From Hyphomicrobiales bacterium (lineage in GTDB: Bacteria > Pseudomonadota > Alphaproteobacteria > Rhizobiales > BM303), in contig PKTQ01000286.1 in assembly GCA_002869085.1 (NCBI GenBank), positions 1-37,271 of the forward strand: a DNA stretch of 37,271 bases, given 5' to 3'. The position numbers and the translations under genes are program-made. This document shows positions 21,109 through 29,135 of this stretch, one piece after another. The stretch's first letter is position 1, and every line of letters starts with the position of its first letter. The notes beneath the pieces were generated by a model. That model ran no database searches. It saw only the letters and a program-made list of their open reading frames with translations, and had not been told where the DNA came from.

Positions 21109-21840
21109 ATGGACGGCCCCCATCGCAAGCGGCTGTTCGGCCGCAGGCAGGGCCATCGGCTGAGCCCGCGCCGCCAGCGCCAGCTGGAGGAGCATCTGCC
21201 GCGTCTCGGCCTCGACCCCGCCGCGCTGTCCGCCGCCCCGCCCGCCAGCCTGTTTCCGGTGCCGGTCGGTGAGATTCATCTCGAGATCGGCTTTGGCGGC
21301 GGCGAGCATCTGGCCCATCAGGCGACGCGCCATCCGGGCACCGGCTTTATCGGCTGCGAGCCCTTCATCAACGGCGTCTCCAGCCTCGTCGATCTGATCG
21401 TCACCAACCGGCTGTCCAATGTGCGTCTCTATGACGATGACGCCGCCGATATTCTGGACGCCCTGCCGCCCGCTTCGCTTGACCGCGTCTATCTGTTGTT
21501 TCCCGACCCCTGGCCGAAAAAGCGCCATAACAAGCGCCGCTTCATCGGCCCCGAAAACATCGCCCGCCTGGCGCGGGTACTGAAACCGGGCGGCTGTTTT
21601 ATTTTCGCCAGCGATATCGCCGATTACGTCACCTGGACCCTGCGGCATATGCGGGCTTGCCCGGATTTTGTCTGGACCGCCGAAGGCCCCGGCGACTGGC
21701 AGGCCCATCCTGAAGCCGCGCCGCCCACCCGCTATGAGGCCAAGACCCGCGCCGCCGGGCGCATCCCCGCCTGGTTGATTTATCAGCGGATCGGGAAATC
21801 GAATGAGCGGGCCGGGAAGGGCTCAAGCTTCAATTTGTAG
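21109..21840 (+). CDS. trmB: tRNA (guanine-N7-)-methyltransferase
   Basis: LEIGFGGGEHLAHQA, LLFPDPWPKKRHNKRRF. Confidence 0.94.
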   Translation: MDGPHRKRLFGRRQGHRLSPRRQRQLEEHLPRLGLDPAALSAAPPASLFPVPVGEIHLEIGFGGGEHLAHQATRHPGTGFIGCEPFINGVSSLVDLIVTNRLSNVRLYDDDAADILDALPPASLDRVYLLFPDPWPKKRHNKRRFIGPENIARLARVLKPGGCFIFASDIADYVTWTLRHMRACPDFVWTAEGPGDWQAHPEAAPPTRYEAKTRAAGRIPAWLIYQRIGKSNERAGKGSSFNL

Positions 21841-22586
21841 TGCCACCACTCGCCGGAAAAATTCACGAACCCCGCCCCGCGCATCACCCGCAGCAATAAT
21901 TGCCGATTGGCCCTGGCCGCCGCGCCGACCCGCTGGCTGGCTGTGGCGGAAAGCTTTGAGAAACAGTCAAAATCAGTGCCCATGTCCAGTTCGCCCGGGC
22001 GCGCCCGGCGCCCTGCGGGGGTGGGGGCATCGCATCTGAGCCCGTCGCGTTCGGTCGCCCGGCCTATCGCTGCGGCGGGTGCCGGGGCCGGCAGCCGGAC
22101 CAAGGTGATGTCGACCGCGCTGCCGCGCGAATGGGACGAGCGCCGGGCGATGAAGCCGGCCCGGAACAGGCCCGGCTTGGTGTAGGCGGGGAAATAATAG
22201 GCGCGGGTCGGGGCCGGGCGCTTGTCCTTCGCCCAGGCGATAATATCGCGCACCGCCCGCGCCGGGCGGGTGCAGTCCAGCACTTTCAGCCCCAGCCCCC
22301 GCGATTGGAGCTTATCGGCGGCGCGTTTGAGCGCCGCCGCCGCGGCCCGGGTCAAAATGCAGCGCGGCGCAAGATAGCCCTTGAGCCGCCGGCCGGTGAA
22401 ATTATCCGCCCCGGCATAACGGATATCCTGCGCCACCGAAGGCGCGATGTCTTCCAGATAGGTAAAACCCGGCGGCAGTGAGTCCGCCCCCGCCGCCGGC
22501 AGCGCCGCCATCAGGCTCAGGACCAGGCCCGGCAGCGCCCACTTGCCCGGCCACCGCACGCCCGCCGCCCTGCCGGGGCGCATCAC
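21783..22586 (-). CDS. VanX-like D-alanyl-D-alanine dipeptidase (M15), predicted secreted
   Basis: Signal-like N-terminus, DIRYAGADNFTGRRL, SSHSRGSAVDITLV, EWWHYKL (zinc/catalytic motifs of the M15D family). Confidence 0.88.
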   Translation of the reverse strand: MMRPGRAAGVRWPGKWALPGLVLSLMAALPAAGADSLPPGFTYLEDIAPSVAQDIRYAGADNFTGRRLKGYLAPRCILTRAAAAALKRAADKLQSRGLGLKVLDCTRPARAVRDIIAWAKDKRPAPTRAYYFPAYTKPGLFRAGFIARRSSHSRGSAVDITLVRLPAPAPAAAIGRATERDGLRCDAPTPAGRRARPGELDMGTDFDCFSKLSATASQRVGAAARANRQLLLRVMRGAGFVNFSGEWWHYKLKLEPFPARSFDFPIR

Positions 22587-24049
22587 TCAAAGCCCATATA
22601 GGACAGAGCGGTGTCGGTATATTTGCGTCCCTGATAGACGCTGCGAATGGTCAGGCGGATCCAGGTCACTTTTTCCGGGTTTTTCAGGGTATAGACCTGC
22701 CGGCGCGCATGGTCACCCAGCCGGATCGGATAACGCTTTCCGGTCGAAGTTTCCAGCAGCGCCCGCGCGATGCGGTTATTGCTGGAGAAGGTCTTGCCGG
22801 TGCGCCCATAGCCGTTGCGGAACACAATCCGCGACACCAGCCTTTCGGCGCCGAAATCGAACAGCACCCATTGGCCGATGCCGTGGCCGGCGGCGTTTTC
22901 CACCCAGGCCATGCCGTCATTCCGGGTCAGGTTGCGCATGCGGTAATTATATTTGCCGCTTCCTTGCGGGCGCAGCATGGACGAGGCGCAGACCCGCCCG
23001 CGCCCGGCATGGTCGCACAGCCCCGCGCCGAGCGGCGGCAGGGCGGCATGGCGCTGCACCGGGCGCGCCGGCTCCGGCGGCAGCGGGTTGATGGCCGGGG
23101 CGACGGGGCCGGGCAGGGGCCTTGGATTGACAACCGGCGGGGCGGGGGCGGCCTTGTAGGTCGGGGCGCCGGGGCTTTCCACCAGGGAGGCGAAGCGGGG
23201 GTTTTGCATCAGCGCGCTGAGAGGCGTGCCGCTATTGAACGAGGTGCGCGAGCCTTCGGTCAGCCCGCCGGAATGATGCAGCGCCACCGCCTCGAAATCC
23301 AGATTGAAAATCAGCGAGCCGGAACTGCCGCCCAGCGTGTCGCAGCGGTGGCGGAAACGCGGCCCCGCATAGGGCTGTGGCGCATAGGCCTTGCAGCGGA
23401 ACCGGGTCAGGCGCTTGGGCATGCCGGCCGGATGATGGACGATGAACAGGGACTGGTTGGGCCGCGCCTTGCTCAGTTTCAGCTTGAAGGTGCCGAATTT
23501 CCGCTCCGGGCTGCCCTCGACCCGGAGCAGGGCATAATCCATCTTCCGGTTGGCGCTGATCGGGCGCACATCCACCTTGTAGCGCGGCGCTTTGGTCTGG
23601 TCCTCGCGCAGATAATCGAACACCGCCAGCGCCTTCAGGGTGCGCACGCCCGGCTTTTTGCCCGGGATGCAGTGGTAATTGGTCAGCAGAATGCCCGGGG
23701 CGATCAGATTGGTGGTGCAGGTGGCGACGAATTTGCGCCCGTCCGGGCGCTGTTTCAGCATATCGAGCCGGGCGATCGGTTTGCTGAACTGCCGGTAGCG
23801 GTCATCAATATTGAACTCGGAAATGGGCTCGAACGCACCGCCCTTCTGTGCCTGCAGCAGCGCATCATTACCCCCGGTGCTCTGGTTCGGCACCAGCAGC
23901 AATTCGCCGAAACTGTCGGCCGGAAAGGTGAAATCCACTGCCCTCGCGCCGGTTGCGCCGGCCAGTGGCATCAGCGCCGCCAGAGCGATGAGCGCCACAA
24001 GCCCCGCGCGCCGGGCCGCTTGCGGTTCATGCCGGATTTTCGCTGCCAT
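22583..24049 (-). CDS. secreted trypsin-like serine protease with C-terminal NADase-type (discoidin-like) glycan-binding domain
   Basis: Triad contexts LTNYHCI (His), MDYALL (Asp), GGSSGSL (Ser); Pro-rich linker; C-terminal ASSMLRP...DGMAWVENAAGHGIGQWVLFDF...RNGYGRTGKTFSSNNRI...IRSVYQGRKYTDTALSYMGFE. Confidence 0.8.
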   Translation of the reverse strand: MAAKIRHEPQAARRAGLVALIALAALMPLAGATGARAVDFTFPADSFGELLLVPNQSTGGNDALLQAQKGGAFEPISEFNIDDRYRQFSKPIARLDMLKQRPDGRKFVATCTTNLIAPGILLTNYHCIPGKKPGVRTLKALAVFDYLREDQTKAPRYKVDVRPISANRKMDYALLRVEGSPERKFGTFKLKLSKARPNQSLFIVHHPAGMPKRLTRFRCKAYAPQPYAGPRFRHRCDTLGGSSGSLIFNLDFEAVALHHSGGLTEGSRTSFNSGTPLSALMQNPRFASLVESPGAPTYKAAPAPPVVNPRPLPGPVAPAINPLPPEPARPVQRHAALPPLGAGLCDHAGRGRVCASSMLRPQGSGKYNYRMRNLTRNDGMAWVENAAGHGIGQWVLFDFGAERLVSRIVFRNGYGRTGKTFSSNNRIARALLETSTGKRYPIRLGDHARRQVYTLKNPEKVTWIRLTIRSVYQGRKYTDTALSYMGFE

Positions 24050-24163
24050 TGTCACATCCCCCAAGCCGCCTGTCCTGCTTTCTGCCCAGACTATCCCCGA
24101 GGCGCCGGCCAAGTCCAGAGAGGCCCGAATGCGGCGAGGAATAGCCGCGAGGCAAACAAAGTC

Positions 24164-25939
24164 CTAATTCAGCCCGTAATACCAGGGCGCAAACAGCGAA
24201 AACGTTGCCCAGATCACCAGCACCAGCGGCCCGCCCGAGCGCAGATAATCGGCAAAGCGGTAATTGCCCGGCGCCATCACCAGCAAATTGGTCTGGTAGC
24301 CGATCGGCGAGGCGAAGGAGCAATTGGCGGCGAAGATGATGGCATGCACGAACACCAGCGGCGGGATGTTGAGCGAATGGGCCATGCCGATGGCGATCGG
24401 GGTCAGCAGCAGGGCGGTGGCATTGTTCGAGAGCACATTGGTCAGCACCGCGGTCAGCAGGAACAGCGCCGACAGGATCACCGCCGGATGCACCCCCATC
24501 AGGCTGCGCACCAGATTGTCGGCCAGATATTGTGCCCCGCCGGTATGCTCCAGGCTGAGCGCCATGGCGATACTGGAGGCGATCAGCATGATGATCTTGC
24601 CGTCGATCGCCCGCCCGGCCTGCTGAATATTGACACAGCCGCAGGTCAGCATGCCCAGCGCCCCCAATGTGGCCGCCAGCACCATCGGCACCAGGCCGCT
24701 GGCGGCGGCGGCGATCACCGCGCCGAAAATCAGCAGCGAATGATTGGCCAGCGAAAAGTCGCGGATCGTCGAGACCGAACCCTGCAGCACCATCAGGTCA
24801 CGATTGAGGCGCAGCTTGCGCAAATGGACGCGCGAGCCGGCGATCAGCAGCACATCGCCCGGGCGGATCCGCACCCGGTTCATCGGCAACCGCTTCATGC
24901 GCTTCAGCCGCTGCAGGCCGATCAGATGGCAGCCGGTGCGCTCGAAAAACGCCTCGTCATGGGCCGGCTGGCCCGCCAGCCGCGAACCGGGCGCCACGGC
25001 GGATTCGGCGATGAACAGATGCTCGCCGTCGGTTTCCAGTTTCAGCAGCGCCATCACCGCGTCCCGGTCGCCCGAGATATGCACCTGATCGCCGGGGGCG
25101 AGCACCACATCCTCATAGGGTGCCAGCAAGGTGTGCCCGGCCCGGTCGATTCCGATCACCGAAACCGTGGTCAGGCTGCGGAACAGCCCGGCCTCATTTG
25201 CCTCCCCCGCCATCGGGTGGTGGTCGGTGATATGCAGCCGCGCCAGAAACTGCTTGCCGCTGCGGCGCGCGCCATCCTCGCTCGCTCCGGCCCGGCGCCG
25301 CAGCAGGCGCGGCATCACCAGCCCCACATAGAGCCCGCCGACCCCCGCCAGCAGCAGGCCGGGGATCATCAGATCGAAAAACCCGATCCTGATGCCGTGA
25401 TCCGTTTCCAGCAGCCCGGCCACCAGCAGGTTGGTCGACGAGCCGATCAGCGTCGTCATGCCGCCCAATATGGTGATATAGGACAGGGGCAGCAGCACCG
25501 CGCCGGCCCCAGGCCCATAGCGATTGGCCAGCGCCGCCACGATCGGGATGAAGATCACCACCACCGGCGTGTTGTTCATGAAGGCGCTCAGGAAGCCCGC
25601 CCCGGCCAGGATCACAAAGAGCAGCACCCGGGTCTGAGAGGCGCTGCGCCGGCTGGCCGAGAGAATCTGCATCAGCCCGTCCAGCGCCCCGGTCTGCTGC
25701 AGGCCCTGTCCGATCACCAAAAGCGCCAGAATGGTAATCAGCGCCGGATTGGCGAAGCCGGACAGCAGCGTGGCCGCACCCAGCAGATTGGTGCCGCTCT
25801 CGCCGGCCACCGGAAACAGGTGAAACACCAGCAGCAGCGCGGTGATGACCCCCAGCGATGTGATCTCGAGCCGCACCCATTCGGTCGCGAACAGAATCAC
25901 CGCCCCCAATATGATGGCGAATGTCAGCCACATAAGCAT
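24164..25939 (-). CDS. SLC13/DASS family permease with central TrkA-C (RCK_C) domains
   Basis: Multi-TM, FMNNTPVVVIFIPI and LSNNATALLLTPIAI repeat motifs, GMTTLIGSSTNLLV, central soluble TrkA-C-like region. Confidence 0.9.
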   Translation of the reverse strand: MLMWLTFAIILGAVILFATEWVRLEITSLGVITALLLVFHLFPVAGESGTNLLGAATLLSGFANPALITILALLVIGQGLQQTGALDGLMQILSASRRSASQTRVLLFVILAGAGFLSAFMNNTPVVVIFIPIVAALANRYGPGAGAVLLPLSYITILGGMTTLIGSSTNLLVAGLLETDHGIRIGFFDLMIPGLLLAGVGGLYVGLVMPRLLRRRAGASEDGARRSGKQFLARLHITDHHPMAGEANEAGLFRSLTTVSVIGIDRAGHTLLAPYEDVVLAPGDQVHISGDRDAVMALLKLETDGEHLFIAESAVAPGSRLAGQPAHDEAFFERTGCHLIGLQRLKRMKRLPMNRVRIRPGDVLLIAGSRVHLRKLRLNRDLMVLQGSVSTIRDFSLANHSLLIFGAVIAAAASGLVPMVLAATLGALGMLTCGCVNIQQAGRAIDGKIIMLIASSIAMALSLEHTGGAQYLADNLVRSLMGVHPAVILSALFLLTAVLTNVLSNNATALLLTPIAIGMAHSLNIPPLVFVHAIIFAANCSFASPIGYQTNLLVMAPGNYRFADYLRSGGPLVLVIWATFSLFAPWYYGLN

Positions 25940-26044
25940 GACCGACAGGCTACTTTATTCCGCCGCCGATTGGTATTTGCTTTGTGCAAAAAAATGATGC
26001 GCCCGGTGGCCGGCCCGCCGGCGGCGCGGCGGCGCAAATAGACC

Positions 26045-26072
26045 TTGCATTTTTTGCCCAATGTTCTATTTT
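26045..26072 (+). promoter_or_regulatory. putative sigma-70 promoter of the rimP-nusA-infB operon
   Basis: TTGCAT-N16-TATTTT upstream of the structured leader. Confidence 0.4.
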
Positions 26073-26100
26073 GCGCCTGTCGCATTGACGGCTCTCATAC

Positions 26101-26154
26101 AGGTCCGCTGGTTCGGACATATTCGGAGAGCGGGCCGGGAGGTCCGCTTTTTTT
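26101..26154 (+). promoter_or_regulatory. attenuator-like leader upstream of rimP
   Basis: Hairpin GTCCG-CTGGTT-CGGAC (26103-26118), then terminator GCGGGCC-GGGA-GGTCCGC-TTTTTTT (26130-26154); AGGTCCGCT repeated exactly at 26101 and 26140. Confidence 0.7.
26130..26154 (+). terminator. intrinsic terminator within rimP leader
   Basis: 7-bp stem (one G-U) with GGGA loop followed by seven T. Confidence 0.8.
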
Positions 26155-26167
26155 GTTGGTTTCAATG

Positions 26168-26239
26168 TCCGGCCCGGACGGGAAGATAGAGTCCGGCCGG
26201 GACGGGATGATAGAGTCCGGCCCGGACGGGATGATAGAG
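26168..26239 (+). repeat. three tandem 24-bp repeats immediately before the probable rimP ATG
   Basis: TCCGGCCCGGACGGGAAGATAGAG / TCCGGCCGGGACGGGATGATAGAG / TCCGGCCCGGACGGGATGATAGAG; in frame would encode (SGPDGMIE)n. Confidence 0.95.
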
Positions 26240-26806
26240 ATGTCACAGGCAGGTGAGCAGCAGGCCCCGGAGGCCCGGTTCTATTCAGAAACCGGCCCGG
26301 CCCTGGCGGTGGCCCGGCTGGCCGAGCCGGTGATCGAGGATATGGGCTACCGGCTGGTGCGGGTGCGCATCTCCGGCGAAAACGGCTGCACGGTGCAGGT
26401 CATGGCCGAGCGTCCCGACGGCACGCTGAACATCGATGATTGCACCGAAATTTCCCGGGTGCTCTCGCCCCTGTTCGACGTGGAGGAGCCGGTGTCCGGG
26501 ACCTATCATCTGGAGGTGTCCTCGCCCGGCATCGACAGACCCCTGGTGCGGGCGTCGGATTTTGGGCGCCATGCCGGCGAGGAGGCCAAGCTGGAGCTGA
26601 AAGCCCCGATGGCCGGCCGCAAGCGCTTTCGCGGGCGCATCGAGGGCGCAGAAGGGGGCGAAGCCCGGATCGTTGTGGATCTGGACGAATTTGAGGAGCC
26701 GCAGGTCATCGGCCTGCCGCTGAATGAGATTGCCGAGGCCAGGATCGTCTTTGATCCCCAGCCTCACAAACCCGGCCGCGCCGGCAAACACCGCAAGAAG
26801 CGGTAG
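26240..26806 (+). CDS. rimP: ribosome maturation factor RimP (start uncertain: 26240, 26231, 26207 or 26165)
   Basis: RLAEPVIEDMGYRLVRVRIS..., IDDCTEISRVLSPLFDVEEPVSGTYHLEVSSPGIDRPL. Confidence 0.94.
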   Translation: MSQAGEQQAPEARFYSETGPALAVARLAEPVIEDMGYRLVRVRISGENGCTVQVMAERPDGTLNIDDCTEISRVLSPLFDVEEPVSGTYHLEVSSPGIDRPLVRASDFGRHAGEEAKLELKAPMAGRKRFRGRIEGAEGGEARIVVDLDEFEEPQVIGLPLNEIAEARIVFDPQPHKPGRAGKHRKKR

Positions 26807-26850
26807 GGCGCGCCCCGGACGGTGGTTATGGAAAACGGAGAATAAGAGCT

Positions 26851-28488
26851 ATGTCGCAGACAGGCGTAAGCGCAAACCGGCTGGAGCTGTTGCAGATCGC
26901 GGATGCGGTGGCACGGGAGAAGAGCATTGACAAGGGCATTGTGATCTCCGCCATGGAAGAGGCGATTCAGAAGGCGGCCAAATCCCGCTACGGCATGGAA
27001 AACGAAATTCGCGCCGAGATCGACTCCAAGACCGGCGAGATCCGTTTGCAGCGCCTGCTCGAAGTTGTCGAGAATGTGGAGACCGAAGCCACTGAGATCA
27101 GCCTCGAGGAAGCGCTGGCGCGCAATCCGGCCGCCAAGGTCAGCGATTATATCGCCGAGCCGCTGCCGCCGGTGGATTTCGGGCGCATCGCCGCCCAGAG
27201 CGCCAAGCAGGTGATCGTGCAGAAGGTCCGCGACGCCGAGCGCGAGCGCCAATTTGAGGAATATAAGGACCGTACCGGCGAGATCGTGCACGGGCTGGTC
27301 AAGCGGGTCGAATATGGCAATGTGGTGGTGGATCTGGGCCGCGCCGAGGGCGTGGTGCGCCGCGACGAATCCCTGCCGCGCGAGAACTTCCGCAATGGCG
27401 ACCGCATCCGCGCCTATATTTTCGATGTGCGCCGCGAGCAGCGCGGGCCGCAGATCTTCCTGTCGCGCACCCGGCCCGAATTCATGGCCAAGCTGTTTGC
27501 CCAGGAAGTGCCGGAGATTTATGACGGCATCATCGAAATCCGCTCGGTGGCCCGCGATCCGGGCAGCCGCGCCAAGATCGCGGTCATCTCCAATGACAGC
27601 TCCATCGACCCGGTGGGCGCCTGTGTCGGCATGCGCGGCAGCCGCGTCCAGGCGGTGGTGAACGAGCTGCAGGGCGAAAAGATCGACATTATCCCCTGGT
27701 CGCCCGACGCGGCCACCTTCATCGTCAATGCGCTGGTGCCGGCCGAGGTCGCCAAGGTGGTGCTGGACGAGGATGCCGAGCGCATCGAGGTGGTGGTGCC
27801 CGACGAGCAACTCAGCCTGGCCATTGGCCGGCGCGGCCAGAATGTGCGTCTGGCCTCCCAGCTCACCGGCTGGGATATCGATATTCTCACCGAAGAGGAG
27901 GAATCGACCCGCCGCCAGGCCGAATTCAATCAGCGCAGCGAAATGTTCATGGAGGCGCTCGACGCCGACGAGCTGATCGCCCAGCTCCTGACCTCGGAAG
28001 GGTTTTCCTCGGTGGAGGAAGTCGCCTATGTCCAGCTCGAGGAGATTGCCGGCATTGAGGGCTTTGACGAGGACATCGCCGAGGAAATCCAGACCCGCGC
28101 CCGCGAATATCTCGACCGGCAGAACCGGGAGAACGACGCCCGCCGCAAGGAACTGGGCGTGGAGGACGAGCTGATCTCCATCACCGGCATGAACATGGCC
28201 ATGATGGTGGCGCTCGGCGAGGACGGCATCAAGACGGTTGAGGATTTCGCAGGCTGCGCCACCGACGATCTGATCGGCTGGAACGAGCGCGACCGCGAAA
28301 AGGGCGAGAATGTGCATAATGACGGCATTCTGGAAAGCTTCAAGCTGTCGGCAGAGCAGGCCAATGAGATGATCATGGAAGCGCGCATCACGGCGGGCTG
28401 GATCACCGAGCAGGATCTGAACGCCGATGCGGAAGCCGGCGAGGCCGGGGAGGCCGAGGCTGAAGCTGAAACGGAAGCCGAGGGGTAA
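26851..28488 (+). CDS. nusA: transcription termination/antitermination protein NusA
   Basis: S1 domain, KH domains ([53 protein letters not shown]), C-terminal HhH repeats. Confidence 0.97.
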   Translation: MSQTGVSANRLELLQIADAVAREKSIDKGIVISAMEEAIQKAAKSRYGMENEIRAEIDSKTGEIRLQRLLEVVENVETEATEISLEEALARNPAAKVSDYIAEPLPPVDFGRIAAQSAKQVIVQKVRDAERERQFEEYKDRTGEIVHGLVKRVEYGNVVVDLGRAEGVVRRDESLPRENFRNGDRIRAYIFDVRREQRGPQIFLSRTRPEFMAKLFAQEVPEIYDGIIEIRSVARDPGSRAKIAVISNDSSIDPVGACVGMRGSRVQAVVNELQGEKIDIIPWSPDAATFIVNALVPAEVAKVVLDEDAERIEVVVPDEQLSLAIGRRGQNVRLASQLTGWDIDILTEEEESTRRQAEFNQRSEMFMEALDADELIAQLLTSEGFSSVEEVAYVQLEEIAGIEGFDEDIAEEIQTRAREYLDRQNRENDARRKELGVEDELISITGMNMAMMVALGEDGIKTVEDFAGCATDDLIGWNERDREKGENVHNDGILESFKLSAEQANEMIMEARITAGWITEQDLNADAEAGEAGEAEAEAETEAEG

Positions 28489-28499
28489 GAGTTAGCGGA

Positions 28500-29135
28500 T
28501 TGAGTGAGCGCACCTGCATCATTACCCGCCGCCAGGGGACGCCGGATGAGATGATCCGTTTTGTCGCCGCGCCTGACGGCGAGGTGGTGCCGGATCTGAA
28601 GGCCCGGCTGCCCGGCCGCGGCGCCTGGGTCACAGCCAGAACCGATCTGGTCGCCCGGGCGGCGGCCAAGGGCGCTTTTGCCCGGGCGCTGAAGATGAAG
28701 GTGCGGGCGCCGGAAGATCTGGCTGAGCGGGTCGCCGGACTGCTGAAACAACAGGCCCTCGGCGCCCTCTCCATGGCGACGGGGGCGGGCCAGGTGGTGG
28801 CCGGCTTCGCCAAATCCGAAGCCGCCATCGCCGCGGGCAAGGCCGGTGTCGTGCTGCACGGCGCCGACGGCGCCCCGGACGGGCTGCGCAAGCTGCGCCA
28901 AGCCGCGCGCCGCGTCTCAGATGAAGGCGCGGCCGGTCCGCAATGGATCACCGGGTTCAATTCGGATGAATTGGGCTTGGCCATGGGGCGTGAAAGTGTG
29001 GTACATGCTGTCGTGAAACCGGGACGCATGGCCGCGGCTTTTGCGCGAAAAGCCATGAAATGGCATCATTTTGTCGATGCCGATGGAATTGAGGATGATA
29101 TGACGGTGCCGGCTGGCAGCACCGCACGGGAATGA
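28500..29135 (+). CDS. YlxR/DUF448 domain RNA-binding protein with C-terminal L7Ae-like domain (TTG start)
   Basis: [20 protein letters not shown]...PGRGAWVTA; nusA-ylxR-infB synteny. Confidence 0.9.
   Translation: MSERTCIITRRQGTPDEMIRFVAAPDGEVVPDLKARLPGRGAWVTARTDLVARAAAKGAFARALKMKVRAPEDLAERVAGLLKQQALGALSMATGAGQVVAGFAKSEAAIAAGKAGVVLHGADGAPDGLRKLRQAARRVSDEGAAGPQWITGFNSDELGLAMGRESVVHAVVKPGRMAAAFARKAMKWHHFVDADGIEDDMTVPAGSTARE

Noticed and set aside
22478-26041. 1187-aa plus-strand ORF (also the 240-770 aa antisense ORFs elsewhere, e.g. 29174-31513 minus, 33833-35479 minus)
   Set aside because: Antisense to well-supported genes (dipeptidase, protease, permease; infB; pnp); His/Gln/Arg/Gly-rich composition is the typical shadow of high-GC codon bias, and no recognisable domains.
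26045-26239. N-terminal 65-residue extension of RimP (MHFLPNVLFC...SGPDGMIE)
   Set aside because: TTG start at 26045 falls on the putative -35, and the reading frame runs through an intrinsic terminator; the RimP family begins near MSQAG/ARFYSETG. Partial extension from 26165 remains possible and is discussed as a finding.
26168-26239. CRISPR array
   Set aside because: Repeats are directly tandem with no spacers and lie within a leader/start region.
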